Shown in pieces: positions 32,712 through 34,118 of a stretch of 34,118 bases of DNA (position 1 is its first letter; each line of letters opens with the position of its first letter). The stretch is from positions 1 through 34,118 of the forward strand of contig DASWUD010000173.1 of assembly GCA_036401755.1 (NCBI GenBank), given 5' to 3'. The translations under genes were made by a program, and so were the position numbers. The notes beneath the pieces were generated by a model. The model was given only the letters and a program-made list of their open reading frames with translations. It was not told the origin of the DNA and ran no database searches. This DNA is from DASWUD01 sp036401755 (GTDB taxonomy: Bacteria; Pseudomonadota; Gammaproteobacteria; Thiohalomonadales; Thiohalomonadaceae).

Positions 32712-34118
32712 ATGGTTAACGCTTCACGCCATGTCGCGTTTGTCGTTGCGCTGCTGGCCATCATCAGCGCCTCGGCCTTCGCCGCAAAAGTCTCCGATGT
32801 CACCAACACCAAACACAACCTTTCGACCGCCCCCTACACGGCAGGCACCGATACCCGCACCGTCAAGGCCACCGGCGAGTCGCAGATCTGCGTCTTTTGC
32901 CATACGCCGCACAAAGCCAACGCGGCCGCTAAGGCGCCGCTGTGGAATCGTGCCCTGGCCGGCTCTACCTATACCACCTACACCTCCGAGTCGATGGACG
33001 CCACTCTGGCCCAACCCGACGGCAGCTCCAAGCTCTGCCTCTCCTGCCACGACGGCACCATGGCGCTCGGCAGTGTCGGGGTGCTCAACGGCCAGGAGAA
33101 CGCCACTATCGCCATGAGCGGCACCGATGCTGGCAACATGCCCAACGGTGCGGGTACCGCTACCGGTTTTACCCGCGACCTCGGCACCGATCTGACCAAC
33201 GACCACCCCATCTCCTTCACCTACGACTCGACCCTCGCTACCGCTGATGGTGAACTGGTCGATCCGGCGACCACCACTTACATCAAGAACCGTACTCCCG
33301 GTGCTACCCATCCCGACATTCCGCTGGAGAACGGCAAGGTGCAGTGCATTGCCTGCCACGACCCGCATATCCGCGATGTTGATATGGCGAAAAATGCCAA
33401 ATTCTTGCGCCTCAACCGCTTTCAGGAGGTAGCCCCCGATGGCGGCACCTTCTCCGCCACCGACGACACCGTCTGCCTCGCCTGCCACGACAAGGACAAG
33501 GCGGGCTGGAGCGGCTCGGCTCACGCCAATAATGCAGTAGCCACCCAGACCTACACTGCTGCTGCCGCCACCCAGCGTGACTTCGATGCCGCATTACCTG
33601 TGTGGAAAGCCGCCTGCCTCAACTGCCACGACACCCACACCGTGCAGGGGGCCAGGCGCCTGCTGCGTGAGGGCACCGATGGTGCAACAATCGCCGATCC
33701 AGATACCGGTGTGCTGGTCAAGAACGGCGGCAACCCGGCTATCGAAGAGACCTGCTACCAGTGTCACGACAACGGTGCCGGCGCAGTGCTGAGCAGCTAC
33801 ACCACCGTACCGAATATCAAAACCGATTTTGGTCTGGCCAAGCACATGCCGATCACCAGTGCAGAACAGGCTGCCGGTAGCGAAGTGCATGCCATCGGCA
33901 GCGGCAGTGATGCCAGTGAAGGGACGCAGCGCGGCAAGGACTTCGTCGAGTCTCCCGACCTGCTCGGCAAGAGTAACCTCAATAATCGTCATGCCGAGTG
34001 CACCGACTGCCACAATCCGCACCGCGTGATCAAAAACCGCCTGTTCAACGCCAACCCGGCCACTCCTGATGCGGGAGGCACCCATACCCACACCTATACC
34101 ACCATGCACACCAATGTC
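32712..34118 (+). CDS. Exported multiheme c-type cytochrome (at least 7 hemes), 3' end outside window
   Basis: The frame is open from ATG 32712 to the right edge, giving 469 residues with no stop. A signal peptide (about 1-24, ending AFA) is followed by seven heme sites in order: CVFCH, CLSCH, CIACH, CLACH, CLNCH, CYQCH and CTDCH. The first part matches the tetraheme product of 23111-23914 (TNTKHNLS, ICVFCHTPHKA, CLSCHDGTMALGS, DLTNDHPISF, CIACHDPH...FLRL). The last visible part, CTDCHNPHRVIKNRL, suggests more hemes to come. This is the outer-surface cytochrome type found in metal-reducing bacteria. GGAG lies 10 bp upstream of the start and the gap to the lipoprotein gene is 3 bp. Acceptor and final size cannot be told from the window. 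Confidence 0.92.
   Translation, partial: MVNASRHVAFVVALLAIISASAFAAKVSDVTNTKHNLSTAPYTAGTDTRTVKATGESQICVFCHTPHKANAAAKAPLWNRALAGSTYTTYTSESMDATLAQPDGSSKLCLSCHDGTMALGSVGVLNGQENATIAMSGTDAGNMPNGAGTATGFTRDLGTDLTNDHPISFTYDSTLATADGELVDPATTTYIKNRTPGATHPDIPLENGKVQCIACHDPHIRDVDMAKNAKFLRLNRFQEVAPDGGTFSATDDTVCLACHDKDKAGWSGSAHANNAVATQTYTAAAATQRDFDAALPVWKAACLNCHDTHTVQGARRLLREGTDGATIADPDTGVLVKNGGNPAIEETCYQCHDNGAGAVLSSYTTVPNIKTDFGLAKHMPITSAEQAAGSEVHAIGSGSDASEGTQRGKDFVESPDLLGKSNLNNRHAECTDCHNPHRVIKNRLFNANPATPDAGGTHTHTYTTMHTNV

Noticed and set aside
1..34118. tRNA, rRNA, CRISPR arrays, prophage or integrative element
   Set aside because: No tRNA-like cloverleaf, regularly spaced repeat array, integrase, transposase or phage gene was recognised on either strand.

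Overview
The window looks like a chromosomal segment of a gammaproteobacterium, probably a sulfur- or metal-cycling environmental lineage near the purple-sulfur and sulfur-oxidising groups. The reasons are an RsmJ rRNA methyltransferase (largely a gammaproteobacterial enzyme), a DsrC/TusE-fold protein, an EmrAB pump and a dense set of multiheme c-type cytochromes. No tRNA, rRNA, CRISPR array or intact mobile element was seen.

Layout. (1) 1-3118, + strand: the 3' end of rtcB, an SpmA-SpmB-type membrane protein, a DsrC-like protein lacking both redox cysteines, and rsmJ. (2) 3119-5364: a 376-bp gene-free stretch, a PilZ-domain gene, and an MscS-family channel gene on the - strand that contains a perfect 16-bp inverted repeat. 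(3) 5365-17684, + strand: a tightly coupled trehalose/alpha-glucan operon encoding a trehalose synthase-maltokinase fusion, TreZ, a giant MalQ-TreY fusion and a second divergent GH77 enzyme. It can make trehalose from maltose (TreS) and from maltodextrin ends (TreY then TreZ), with the GH77 enzymes reshaping short glucans. It is divergent from mscS, and a 22-bp dyad lies between them, so this may be an osmotic-stress island. (4) 17720-19051, - strand: a GH3 hexosaminidase-like enzyme on a three-helix membrane anchor. (5) 19232-22861, + strand: marR-emrA-emrB-usp, with a near-perfect operator placed between the -35 and -10 boxes.

(6) 22970-34118, + strand, running off the end: an 11-gene cluster that resembles a trans-envelope electron conduit. 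It encodes a tetraheme cytochrome, a parvulin-type peptidyl-prolyl isomerase, a cysteine-free outer-membrane beta-barrel, three triheme c7-like cytochromes, two paralogous exported helical-repeat proteins of unknown function, two NHL beta-propellers (one a lipoprotein) and an exported cytochrome with at least 7 hemes. Twenty CXXCH sites are visible. Four-base ATGA overlaps or very short gaps join most genes. The working model is that the triheme proteins carry electrons through the periplasm, the barrel forms the outer-membrane pore, the isomerase helps fold exported partners, and the two larger cytochromes act at or outside the cell surface. No inner-membrane quinol dehydrogenase is present here, so the electron entry point lies elsewhere. 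The helical-repeat pair, flanked by paralogous triheme cytochromes, is the best candidate in this window for an undescribed component.
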